Source: DAOUMF01 sp034408935
Lineage (GTDB): Bacteria; Chloroflexota; Dehalococcoidia; SM23-28-2; RBG-16-64-32
Reading direction: 5' to 3'
NCBI GenBank assembly: GCA_034408935.1
Contig: DAOUMV010000020.1
Span: 1 to 64,000, forward strand
Length of the DNA stretch: 64,000 nucleotides
The notes under the pieces were generated by a model, which had not been told where the DNA came from, made no database searches, and worked only from the letters and a program-made list of their open reading frames with translations. The position numbers and the translations under genes are program-made. How positions within the stretch are numbered: position 1 is the stretch's first letter; each line of letters begins with the position of its first letter. This document shows positions 34,884 through 43,588 of the stretch, piece by piece.

Positions 34884-36332
34884 TTATCCCACCTTCTCGT
34901 AGTACGTGGCCACGTTGGCCACTGCCCGCGCCGCCCGCCCCAGCGTCGGGTACGAGGGTATCTTCATGCTCAGGTATCGGTCTCGTATCTTCCGCCGCCC
35001 TTCCTCGACCTCGGCTATCCCCACTTCGTCGCCCCCTACCGGCAGGACGATCACGATCGGCTTTCCTGATCTGTCCCGCACCTTCGCCGGGATTTCGACC
35101 AAACCGTCGATGAAGCGCTGTCGTCCCCCCGGCGGCGGCCCGAACGTTCCCCTCAGAAGGTGGAACATCGCCTGGGTCGCGATGATCGTATCGACGCGAT
35201 CGACGGAGGCCACGCTCTCCAGGACGCGCTCGAAAGCCGGAGCGGGCACCAGCGGCACCCCGATATCCACCGGGTTCCTCACGCTCGTTCCCGCGACGGG
35301 TAAGGTCTCCCACAGCCGCTTCTGGATACCGTCATCGAACGGAGGCACCTCCAGGCCGACGCTATCACACACGTCGGCGGCGGCTACGCTGATGCCGCCC
35401 CCTCCGCCGACCACCCCCACCCGCCGGCCTGTGGAGGCGGGCAGATGGAGAAACGCGAGGACGGTGTCCGCCAGCTCCTCCAGGTCGCGAACGGGAACCG
35501 CGGCGGTCTGCCTGAACAGGCCCTTCCAGACCTCCTCCTCCCCTCCCAGAGACGCGGTGTGGGAGTGTACCGCCCTGCTGCCTGCCCGGGTGAGGCCCGC
35601 CTTCCAGATGATGACCGGCTTCCGCTGGGCCAGGTCCTTGACAAGCTGCACGAACCGCCTTCCCTCGCGGGGCCCCTCGAGGTACATCGCCACGATCTCG
35701 GTCTCATCGTCCTCCGCCATGTACTCGAGCAGATCCGACTCGTTCAGGTCGCAGCCGTTGCCGTAGCTCACGACCTTACTGCAGCGGATGCCCCTTCCCC
35801 TGCTCTCGCGGGCGAACTCCACAGCATGGCCGCCACTCTGCGAGATGAACGCGACCGGCCCGCTCTCTCTGGGGAAGTCGCCGCCGGGAAGGAGCGTCAG
35901 CCCGCCCCCGGGACAGTAGATGCCGAAGCAGTTGGGCCCGACGATCCGTATGCCCTGGCGTGCAATCGAAGTGAGCTCGCGCTCGAGAGCCGCCCCCCGC
36001 TCGTCTCCGGTCTCCGCGAAACCTGAGGTGAAGACCTCTGCCCCCTTTACCCCTTTGGCGAGGCAGTCCTCCACCACCGCGGGGACCTGGGACGCCGGAA
36101 CCATGATGGCGGCCAGGTCGACGGGCTCAGGGACCTCCCGAACGCTCCGGTACGTCTTCAGCCCTAGGATCTCCGTCGCCTCTGGATGGACGGGGTAGAT
36201 CTCGCCCTTGAAGCCGAAGTTCAGCAGGGCCTGCAAGAAGCGGCTGCCGAACTTAGTCTCGTCCGTCGATACGCCCACCACCGCCAGCGACCTGGGGTAG
36301 AAGATGGGGCGCAGTTCGCTCAATCTGTCCAT
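34884..36332 (-). CDS. NDP-forming acyl-CoA synthetase, alpha (CoA-binding) subunit
   Basis: 482 residues. N-terminal CoA-binding domain (YPRSLAVVGVSTDETKFGSR…), middle ligase domain with VAFISQSGGHA and the phosphohistidine loop VHSHTASLGG (normally SHTGALAG), and a third domain from about residue 290 (VGVVGGGGGISVAAAD). It lacks the ATP-grasp beta part, so it must pair with a separate beta subunit or with one elsewhere. The family converts acyl-CoA plus ADP/GDP and phosphate to acid plus ATP. It is transcribed towards the surface-protein gene, with AAGGAGCG before the ATG. Confidence 0.88.
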   Translation of the reverse strand: MDRLSELRPIFYPRSLAVVGVSTDETKFGSRFLQALLNFGFKGEIYPVHPEATEILGLKTYRSVREVPEPVDLAAIMVPASQVPAVVEDCLAKGVKGAEVFTSGFAETGDERGAALERELTSIARQGIRIVGPNCFGIYCPGGGLTLLPGGDFPRESGPVAFISQSGGHAVEFARESRGRGIRCSKVVSYGNGCDLNESDLLEYMAEDDETEIVAMYLEGPREGRRFVQLVKDLAQRKPVIIWKAGLTRAGSRAVHSHTASLGGEEEVWKGLFRQTAAVPVRDLEELADTVLAFLHLPASTGRRVGVVGGGGGISVAAADVCDSVGLEVPPFDDGIQKRLWETLPVAGTSVRNPVDIGVPLVPAPAFERVLESVASVDRVDTIIATQAMFHLLRGTFGPPPGGRQRFIDGLVEIPAKVRDRSGKPIVIVLPVGGDEVGIAEVEEGRRKIRDRYLSMKIPSYPTLGRAARAVANVATYYEKVG

Positions 36333-36602
36333 GCTCGCTCCTTTGTGTCGGGTGCCACAACTTCATTCGCGTCTGCTCGGCTGAGGCCGGGTGGCGGTGC
36401 AAGCCACAGTATACCCTTTGGCCCCTCGTGGTACGGCTGGCATCTGATTTCGATTGCGGATGGCGTCGCTTCGAATCCCACCCGGCCAGCCTTGGTGGCC
36501 GCTGCTCGCCCTTGTGCGTCCCTGTTCCCAAACAACGCCTGTCACCTTGTAGTCGCCTCGTGCGTTACCCAATAGTAAGCGCTTCTAGCATGGGGGGTGA
36601 TC

Positions 36603-39600
36603 ATGAAACCTCGCCAGCTAACCGACCGGGTTCGCGAGTGGCTGCGGGGCAGCCGTCGTCGCCGCATGGGGGCCATCGGCCTGGGCCTGGCGGTGATCGC
36701 TGCGGCCATCGGCCTACCCCTGTACTTTGCCGTGTTCGCTGATGACGGCGGCGGCCCGGCGGTCTCGCCGACCCCCGGGCCCGAAGTTTCCGCCTGCGCT
36801 CGCCCCACCCTCATCGAGCCGCCAACGACAATCCCCTCGGACGACTGGCAGGACTTGACCCTGCCCTCGGTCGACGATTGCTTCAGCATCGTGGCCAGCA
36901 ACGCCGACGCCGGCGGAGTCGCACTCGACTCCGCCTTCGTCTTGGAGGCGCGGGAGCCCGTGGACATCGCCTCCTTGGCCGACCGCCTCCAGGTAGAGCC
37001 CGACCTGGAGCTGGACATCGAGCCCGTCTCCGACGACGAAGTCAGTGTCCGCCCGGCCGCCCTGTCCGCCGCGGCCGCCCGTTACCGCATCCAGCCCCAG
37101 GAGGCCCTCTCAGAGGACACAGTCTACCGTTTCACCATTCTCGACAAACCCGATGGCCTGCCGATGCGTACCTGGGCGTTCCAGGCCCAGCGCCCCCTGC
37201 GCGTGGTCCAGACGCTGCCCGCCGACGAGTCCACGGAGGTCCCGCTGAACATCGGCATCGAGCTCACCTTCAGCCACGAAGGCGTCACCGGCGTTCAGGA
37301 GAGCTTCCAGATCACCCCCCCGGTTCAGGGCCGCTTCGAGACCCACAAGCGAACCACCGTATTCGTTCCCGAAGGGCTGCAGCCGCAGACCCTGTACAGC
37401 GTGACCCTCGGTGCCGACATCGGCATTGAGGGCTCCGACCAGACGATGGGGGAAGCGTTCATCTTCCGCTTCGAGACCGGCTCCGAGGAGCGCGCCGGCG
37501 AGACACCCGGCGGGCCGCCCTCCCTCCAGTTCTCCCGTCGCGTCTGGGAATCGGCCACATCGGAGGCCCCCGTCCTGGCGCTTTTCAGCATATCGCCGGA
37601 GTCCGATTCCCTTCCCAACACTCCCCTTCCCTTCACCGTCTATCGCTTCCCCGATGTGGACGCCTTCGTCGCTTCCCTGGACCAGTTCACCGCCATTCCC
37701 GACTGGGCACGTGTCTCCCGCAGCCGCTTCACGGCCGACACCTCCGGCCTCCAGGCGGTGGCCTCCTTCGAGGCCACTCTGGAGTCCATCGGTGAATCGG
37801 GCGACCTGTTCGTCCGCTTCCCGGACCCGCTGCCCCAGGACTACTACCTGGTGGAGACCTCGTTTGAGGGCCGGCCTGTCCAGGCCTGGCTACAGATCAC
37901 CGACGTGGCGACCTATGTCTCGGTCAGCCGCGGCCGTACCCTGGTGTGGGCCAACGACGTCGTGGCCAAGGCGCCCTTGGCTGACGCCTCCGTCCGTGCC
38001 CTGGGCACCGACTTCTCAACCACAACCGGCCCCGATGGAGTCGCCTTCTTCGAGACTCCCGACGACCTCATTCGCCTTCAGACCAGCCCCTTCGGCTACA
38101 CCACCACCGAGACCGTCGGCAACCTCATCGTCACGGCCGCCGACGGCCGCTCCGCCGTCGTACCCCTGGCCGACATCTTCACCGGTTTCCGCTTCTTCGG
38201 CTTCCGCGAGTTCCCCTTCTCTGGTGACCCCGGCCTCTACTGGCGCTTCCTCTACACTGACCGCCGCCTCTACCGTCCCACAGATACCGTCCACTTCTGG
38301 GGCCTCGTTCGCCAGAGGGAGAGCCCGCCGCCCTCTCAGGAGATCACCGTCGAGGTCAGCACCGACTATGCCGAAACGGGCGAGTACCAGCCCGTCGTCG
38401 CCGCTCGCACCACTGTCACCACCACCGCCACTGGCACCTTTATCGGCGAACTCGATCTTGAGGGTGTCTCCCCGGGCTTCTACTACCTGCGCACCCGCGT
38501 GGGCGATCAGGTGATCAGCACCGAATACATTGAGGTCGAGGACTTCATCAAGCCCGCATACAAGATAGACGTCACCCCCTCCTCGGCGGCCGTCTTCGCC
38601 GGCGAGGAGATGGAGTTCACCGTCGAAGCCTCCTTCTTCGACGGCAGCCCCGTGCCCAACGTGACGCTTGACTACAGCGGGGACGCCAGCGGCACCCTCA
38701 CCACCGACGCCGCCGGCAGGGCCGTCGTCCCCTTCACCGCCACCGGCGAGCCACTCGACTACACGTGGGAGGTCCTCAACGTCACCCCCACCCTTGCCGA
38801 GGAGGGCGAGATCACCGGCAGCGGTCGCGTCCGGGTCTTCCCCGCAGCCCTCACCCTCGACATCGAGTCGGAGTTCAGCGAAGGGACCGCCACGGTCAGC
38901 GGCACCGTGTACGACGTGGACCTCGACCGCATCAATGACGACGAGGCTCGCGACCTCTCGGACTACCGCGGCGATCCGTCCCCCGGCCGCACGGTCACGG
39001 CCCAGGTCGTCGAGCAATCCTACCAGCGCATCGAGGTGGGCGAGACCTACGACTTCGTTGCCAAGGCCGTGCGCAAGGGGTACGAATACGAACCGGTCAC
39101 GACGCCGCTTGGCGAGTTTACCCCCACCTCCGATGCCCAAGGCCGCTTCTCCTTCTCCTTCCCCGCCCAGGAGGGCAACTCGTACGAGGTCACCTTCACA
39201 GTGGCCGATGACGCCGCGCGCGTCCTTTCCACAGAAACCTGGGTCTACGCTGGCACTCCCTTCTCCCCCTTCGGCGACCTTCCCTACCTCGCCCTCGCGT
39301 CCGAAGACCCCTACGCCGTCGGCGATGAGGTGGCCGCCACCATGCGTCAGGGAGACCAGGATCTACCCGCTGGCGGCGACAACCGCTACCTCTTCTACCT
39401 CGCCCAGAACGGCATCCTTGACTACTCGATTCAGGACGGCCCCCGCTTCTCCTTCCCCTTCGCCGAGGAGCACATCCCCAACGTCAACATCATCGCCGTC
39501 CGCTTCACCGGCACCACTCACCAGGAGATCGGCTTCAGCCAGTCCGCCCCCTTCGATCAGTCCCTTCGCCAGCTCACCGTCTCCGTCCAGCCCGACCAGG

Positions 39601-41720
39601 ACCGCTACCGGCCCGGCGACGAGGCTACGCTCGACATCACCGTCACCGACAACGAGGACCGGCCGGTCCAGGCGGAGGTCGCCCTTAGCGCCGTCGACGA
39701 GGCCATCTTCCGCCTCCAGGGCGAGACCTTCTTCGCCGATCTGGACATACTTGAGTCGCTCTTCGTCCCCGTCTCTTCCGGCGTCTTCCGGACCTATGCC
39801 TCCCACCAGTATCCCTCCCTGTCTGGTGGCGGGGCCGAGAAGGGCGGCGGCGACGGCGAACGCGACAACTTCAAGGACATAGCCCTGTTCGACCGCGTCA
39901 CCACTGACAGCGGGGGGCACGCCTCCATCAGCTTTGATCTTCCCGACAACCTTACCTCCTGGCGTGTCACCGCCCTGGCCGTCACCGACGACCTCTACGC
40001 CGGCTCCAGCGTCTCGCTCGTGCCGGTCAGCCTTCCCATGTTCGTGGACGTGGCGATGAACACCTCCTACCTCAGCAGCGACCGGCCCGCCATCAGGGTC
40101 CGCGCCTTCGGGGAAGCTCTCACCGCCGCTGACCAGGCGTCCTTCGAGGTCACATCTCCCACTCTCCTCGATGAGCCCCTGACCGCCAGCGGCGCCGCCT
40201 TCACCCCCGTCGATATCGCTCTGCCGCCCCTCCGCGAGGGCCAGCACGAGCTCACCGTCCGGGCCTCCGCTGGCGATCTGGAGGACGCCCTGGTACGCAC
40301 CGTCACCGTCACCCCCTCCCGCCTCCTCCGCAGCGATGCCCGCTTCTACGAGCTCGAGCCGGGCCAGGACCTCGTCCCGGAGGGCAGCGCCGACCACCTC
40401 ACCCGCGTCCTCATCACGGACCACAACCGCGGCCGCTACTACCCGGTGCTCCGTTCCCTGAGCTGGACCTACGGCGACCGGGTCGACCAGATGCTGGCCC
40501 GCAACCTCGCCCAGGACCTCCTGGGCCAGTATTTCGAGGAGGAGGCGACCTTCCCTGCCGAGTTCCACCCCTCCATCTACCAGACCTTGGACGGCGGCAT
40601 CGCCATCTTCCCCTTCGCCGACGATGACCTCGTCCTCAGCGCCCGCCTCGCCGCCGTCGCCCCCGACCGCTTCGGCCGCCAGGCCCTCGCGCGCTACTTC
40701 CTGGCGGTGACAGGGAACGCCGACGAGACCCGCGAACGCGTCATCATCGCACTGTACGGCCTCGCCGCGCTGGGAGAGACCGTCCTCCCCGACGTCCAAG
40801 CTCTCGCCGCTCTCGGCGACCTGACGCCCCGCGAACGCCTCTTTCTCGCCCTCGCCGCCGCCGAGCTCGGCGATCAGGACACCGCCTACAACTTGTACCG
40901 CGGGCTGCTGGACGAGTTCGCACAGCAGCGCGGTAGCTCGGTTCGTCTGAACGTGGGCGTGGACCAGGACGACATCCTGGAGGCCACCTCCCTGGCGGCC
41001 GTCCTCGCTGCCTCCGTCGGCGACGACTTCGCCTCCCTCCTCTTCGACTACACCACGAACAACTACACGGAAGACACCCTCATCTACCTGGAGCAGATAA
41101 GCTATCTGGCGGAGGCCCTGCCCAACCTCTCGGCTGCGCCCGTCCACTTCGCCTACACCCTCGACGGCCAGCGCACCGAAGAGGAGTTGGAGCGCGGCAA
41201 GAGCCTCGCCCTGCTCCTCACGCCTGAGGATCTGGGCGGCCTCAACCTCGAGGCCATCGACGGCACTCTCGGTGTCGCTTCTTCCTTCCTCGCCCCCTTC
41301 GATCCCGCTTCCGTCCAGCCCGACCCCGCGCTCTCCATCACTCGCACGTACGAGGGCCAGCCGACGGACGCGGCGACCATCGAGGAGGGCGACCTTGTGC
41401 GCATCAGCATCGCCTACATGCTGGGCGAACAGGCCGTGGACGGCTGCTATCAGGTGAGCGACCTCCTGCCCTCCGGCCTCCAGTCCGTCACCCGCCTGCA
41501 CGAGTGGGACGTGGGGGACACCGAGGCCACCTACCCCTACGCCATCGAGGGCCAGCGCGTCAGCTTCTGCCTCTACAAGGACGACGAGCAAGAACCTATC
41601 GTTTATTACGCCCGCGTCGCGGGCACCGGCACGTACACCGCTGAGCCTGCCGTCATCCAGTCCCAGAAGGCCCCGGAGAGCATTAACATCACGGGAGCCC
41701 TCCCGGTAGAGATCAGATGA
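36603..41720 (+). CDS. Bacterial alpha-2-macroglobulin family protein lacking the thioester
   Basis: 1705 residues. An N-terminal membrane anchor (LGLAVIAAAIGLPLYFAVF) follows a basic start, then an Ig-like region, a chain of MG beta domains, the bait-like region (around residue 1080, GGGAEKGGGDGERD), and an A2M core (FDLPDNLTSWRVTALAVTDD). At the place of the CxEQ thioester the sequence reads TYGDRVDQMLAR (about residue 1290), so the reactive Cys is absent. The TED-like helical domain and receptor-binding-like C-terminus follow. Such proteins trap proteases or act in envelope defence, usually with PBP1c; here the partner is a MEMO-family gene overlapping by ATGA. ATG 36603 was preferred to a GTG 6 bp upstream. 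Confidence 0.9.
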   Translation: MKPRQLTDRVREWLRGSRRRRMGAIGLGLAVIAAAIGLPLYFAVFADDGGGPAVSPTPGPEVSACARPTLIEPPTTIPSDDWQDLTLPSVDDCFSIVASNADAGGVALDSAFVLEAREPVDIASLADRLQVEPDLELDIEPVSDDEVSVRPAALSAAAARYRIQPQEALSEDTVYRFTILDKPDGLPMRTWAFQAQRPLRVVQTLPADESTEVPLNIGIELTFSHEGVTGVQESFQITPPVQGRFETHKRTTVFVPEGLQPQTLYSVTLGADIGIEGSDQTMGEAFIFRFETGSEERAGETPGGPPSLQFSRRVWESATSEAPVLALFSISPESDSLPNTPLPFTVYRFPDVDAFVASLDQFTAIPDWARVSRSRFTADTSGLQAVASFEATLESIGESGDLFVRFPDPLPQDYYLVETSFEGRPVQAWLQITDVATYVSVSRGRTLVWANDVVAKAPLADASVRALGTDFSTTTGPDGVAFFETPDDLIRLQTSPFGYTTTETVGNLIVTAADGRSAVVPLADIFTGFRFFGFREFPFSGDPGLYWRFLYTDRRLYRPTDTVHFWGLVRQRESPPPSQEITVEVSTDYAETGEYQPVVAARTTVTTTATGTFIGELDLEGVSPGFYYLRTRVGDQVISTEYIEVEDFIKPAYKIDVTPSSAAVFAGEEMEFTVEASFFDGSPVPNVTLDYSGDASGTLTTDAAGRAVVPFTATGEPLDYTWEVLNVTPTLAEEGEITGSGRVRVFPAALTLDIESEFSEGTATVSGTVYDVDLDRINDDEARDLSDYRGDPSPGRTVTAQVVEQSYQRIEVGETYDFVAKAVRKGYEYEPVTTPLGEFTPTSDAQGRFSFSFPAQEGNSYEVTFTVADDAARVLSTETWVYAGTPFSPFGDLPYLALASEDPYAVGDEVAATMRQGDQDLPAGGDNRYLFYLAQNGILDYSIQDGPRFSFPFAEEHIPNVNIIAVRFTGTTHQEIGFSQSAPFDQSLRQLTVSVQPDQDRYRPGDEATLDITVTDNEDRPVQAEVALSAVDEAIFRLQGETFFADLDILESLFVPVSSGVFRTYASHQYPSLSGGGAEKGGGDGERDNFKDIALFDRVTTDSGGHASISFDLPDNLTSWRVTALAVTDDLYAGSSVSLVPVSLPMFVDVAMNTSYLSSDRPAIRVRAFGEALTAADQASFEVTSPTLLDEPLTASGAAFTPVDIALPPLREGQHELTVRASAGDLEDALVRTVTVTPSRLLRSDARFYELEPGQDLVPEGSADHLTRVLITDHNRGRYYPVLRSLSWTYGDRVDQMLARNLAQDLLGQYFEEEATFPAEFHPSIYQTLDGGIAIFPFADDDLVLSARLAAVAPDRFGRQALARYFLAVTGNADETRERVIIALYGLAALGETVLPDVQALAALGDLTPRERLFLALAAAELGDQDTAYNLYRGLLDEFAQQRGSSVRLNVGVDQDDILEATSLAAVLAASVGDDFASLLFDYTTNNYTEDTLIYLEQISYLAEALPNLSAAPVHFAYTLDGQRTEEELERGKSLALLLTPEDLGGLNLEAIDGTLGVASSFLAPFDPASVQPDPALSITRTYEGQPTDAATIEEGDLVRISIAYMLGEQAVDGCYQVSDLLPSGLQSVTRLHEWDVGDTEATYPYAIEGQRVSFCLYKDDEQEPIVYYARVAGTGTYTAEPAVIQSQKAPESINITGALPVEIR

Positions 41721-42640
41721 GGCTCGCGCTTCCCGCCCGCGCCTTTCCCGTTGCGGCTGGCTCGTCTGCGGCCGCGGCGGCGGTGGCCATCATCGCCCTC
41801 GCCTTCGTGCTTCTTCCCTCGACCTGGGATCAACCCGCGCCGCCCTCCATCACCCAAGCTGCGCCTGCTCACCCGCTTACCTTCTTCGATGATCGGGCGT
41901 TCGCGGTTGCCCTCGCCCGCGCCGAGGCCGCCCACCCGAATCCCATGACCGGCGCACGGGCCGTTATCGTCCCTCACCACTGGTTCGCCGGCCATCTCAT
42001 CCTCGGCGGCCTACGAGACCTCGCCGCCAGTGGCGACTACCAGCGTATAGTGCTTATCGGCCCCAATCACGTTAACGCCGGCGCTGCCGCCGTAGTCACC
42101 AGCGACATCGCGTGGCGGACACCCTTCGGCTCCGTGGAGCCCGACGCTGAGGCCCTCCGCTCCCTCCTCGACGGTGGCTTCGCTCAGAGCCAGCCCGAAG
42201 TCCTCACCTACGAGCACTCCGTCGCCGGGATCGTGCCCGCCATCGCCTACTACCTGCCGGAAGCCCGCCTGGTCCCCCTGGCCCTCCGCCGTGACATGAC
42301 TGCTGGCGAGGTGCAGAGGCTGGCCGCAGCGCTGGCGTCCCTCCTGGACAGCCGCACTGTCCTCGTCGCCGCCGTCGACTTCTCCCACTACCTCTCCGCC
42401 GAGGAGGCTGGCCGGCGCGACCGCGAGACTCTGGCCGCCCTCGACTCGCTGGACTCGTCCCGCATCCTCTCCTTCGGCGACGATCATCTGGACTCCCCGC
42501 CCTCCATAGCGGCGCTCTTGGAGGCGATGCGCCTCACGGGTGCCGGCGAGTTCCGGCTCGGGGAGAACACCAACTCCAGCGAACTGGGCGGCTCTGCTCT
42601 GGAGCCCGTCACCAGCTACATCTACGGTTTCTACCGCTGA
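41717..42640 (+). CDS. MEMO-family protein (AmmeMemoRadiSam protein B-like), membrane-anchored
   Basis: 307 residues. N-terminal hydrophobic anchor (residues 18-32) then the MEMO fold, related to class III extradiol dioxygenases: VIVPHHWFAGHLILGG (His pair), IGPNHVNAG, YEHSVAGIVPAI and VAAVDFSHYLS. Known relatives lie in AmmeMemoRadiSam clusters or are metal-dependent. Here it is joined to the alpha-2-macroglobulin gene by an ATGA overlap, so the two proteins probably act together at the cell surface; the usual AMMECR1 and radical-SAM partners are absent. This pairing is unfamiliar to me. Confidence 0.85.
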   Translation: MRLALPARAFPVAAGSSAAAAAVAIIALAFVLLPSTWDQPAPPSITQAAPAHPLTFFDDRAFAVALARAEAAHPNPMTGARAVIVPHHWFAGHLILGGLRDLAASGDYQRIVLIGPNHVNAGAAAVVTSDIAWRTPFGSVEPDAEALRSLLDGGFAQSQPEVLTYEHSVAGIVPAIAYYLPEARLVPLALRRDMTAGEVQRLAAALASLLDSRTVLVAAVDFSHYLSAEEAGRRDRETLAALDSLDSSRILSFGDDHLDSPPSIAALLEAMRLTGAGEFRLGENTNSSELGGSALEPVTSYIYGFYR

Positions 42641-42798
42641 GGGCTGCGCCCACGGTAGGGCGCGGCCAGCCTAGCACTGCCGCCGCAGCACCACGGTGCG
42701 ATGTCAGCGCCCCAATAGCCCCGCTATCCTGGAGCTGCCCATCGAGCGGGTCGAGGGGGCCAAAGAGCGTCTGGGTCCCGGGACATGGCCACCATCGC

Positions 42799-43464
42799 CT
42801 ACGCGCCCTCGTTGCCCTTAGGTGCCTCGATCGCCGCCAGGTAGAAATCCGCCACGTCATCTGCCGCGCGCGGGTACGACCGCTGGGTCGCGAGTGCCAG
42901 CAGCATCCCGGAAGCAAGGCTCGACATCAGTGCTCCCACGGCCACCGGCACATCGACATCCGGTCGGAACACGCCGTCGCGCATTCCTCGTCGCAACAGG
43001 TTGGCCAGCAACTCTTTGAACTCGTCGATGAAGTCGGGGTGGGCGGAGTGGTATTCGTCCCAGCCGCCCGTGTGGTACTTGTCGTGGCCGCCGGGGTGGA
43101 AGCTGTCCAGATGGTCGCGGAGCATCATCTCGGTGAGAGCACCGAATTGCTCGCAGAACTCGGCTCCGGCGCGGATCGCCGTCCTGAGGGCGGCCCTCGG
43201 CTCTTCGATCTCCACCACGGGCTGCGTCCGCCGCAGCAAGTCCTCCTGAGCTTGGTGCACTAGCGTCGACAGGAGCCCTTCTCGGCTCTCGAAGTGGCGG
43301 TACAGCGTGCCTATGCCCACGCCCGCCCGCTCCGCGATCTCCCGTATCTCGGCATCCAGACCCCGGCGCGCGAACACCTCGCGGGCAGCGTCCAGGATGC
43401 GCTGCCGGTTCGCCAGAGCGTCTGACCTTACCGTTTTTCGGATCCGCTGCGTCTGCTCAGTCAT
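42799..43464 (-). CDS. TetR/AcrR-family repressor
   Basis: 221 residues from ATG 43464 (GTG 43473 possible). N-terminal HTH: NRQRILDAAREVFARRGLDAEIREIAERAGVGIGTLYRHFESREGLL, the canonical TetR pattern. The C-terminal ligand/dimer domain is helical with a GGHDKYHTGGWDEYHS loop. Divergent from the MMPL exporter with a strong palindrome in the shared promoter, so it most likely represses the exporter, with a ligand that is the exported compound. Confidence 0.93.
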   Translation of the reverse strand: MTEQTQRIRKTVRSDALANRQRILDAAREVFARRGLDAEIREIAERAGVGIGTLYRHFESREGLLSTLVHQAQEDLLRRTQPVVEIEEPRAALRTAIRAGAEFCEQFGALTEMMLRDHLDSFHPGGHDKYHTGGWDEYHSAHPDFIDEFKELLANLLRRGMRDGVFRPDVDVPVAVGALMSSLASGMLLALATQRSYPRAADDVADFYLAAIEAPKGNEGA

Positions 43465-43491
43465 CGAACTCACGATACCACTTCTCGCCTC

Positions 43492-43541
43492 TTGACAGAA
43501 CCGGAGTTCCTGTTCATAATTGAGAACCGGAACTCCGGTTC
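43492..43541 (+). promoter_or_regulatory. Exporter promoter overlapped by two TetR-type palindromes
   Basis: Consensus TTGACA (43492-43497), 17-bp spacer, CATAAT (43515-43520). The spacer holds GAACCGGAGTTCCTGTTC, an imperfect palindrome. The second site, GAACCGGAACTCCGGTTC at 43524-43541, contains the perfect 16-bp inverted repeat AACCGGA-AC-TCCGGTT and covers the predicted transcription start. Sites are 26 bp apart. This is the likely operator of the adjacent TetR protein. Confidence 0.8.
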
Positions 43542-43588
43542 CTATGCTAGCGAGCCTCTATCTCGCTTGTCAAGGAGGTGTCTGCCTC

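Noticed and set aside
36440..36500. TTCGAATCCCACC followed by GGCCAGCC, with GGCTGGC upstream, resembling a tRNA 3' half
   Set aside because: The 7-bp outer stem pairs, but the total is only about 57 bases, the T stem does not pair and no anticodon arm can be drawn; at most a decayed tRNA.
39363..41591. 742-codon minus-strand open frame inside the alpha-2-macroglobulin gene
   Set aside because: Gly/Glu/Val-rich antisense shadow; the plus-strand gene has family motifs throughout.
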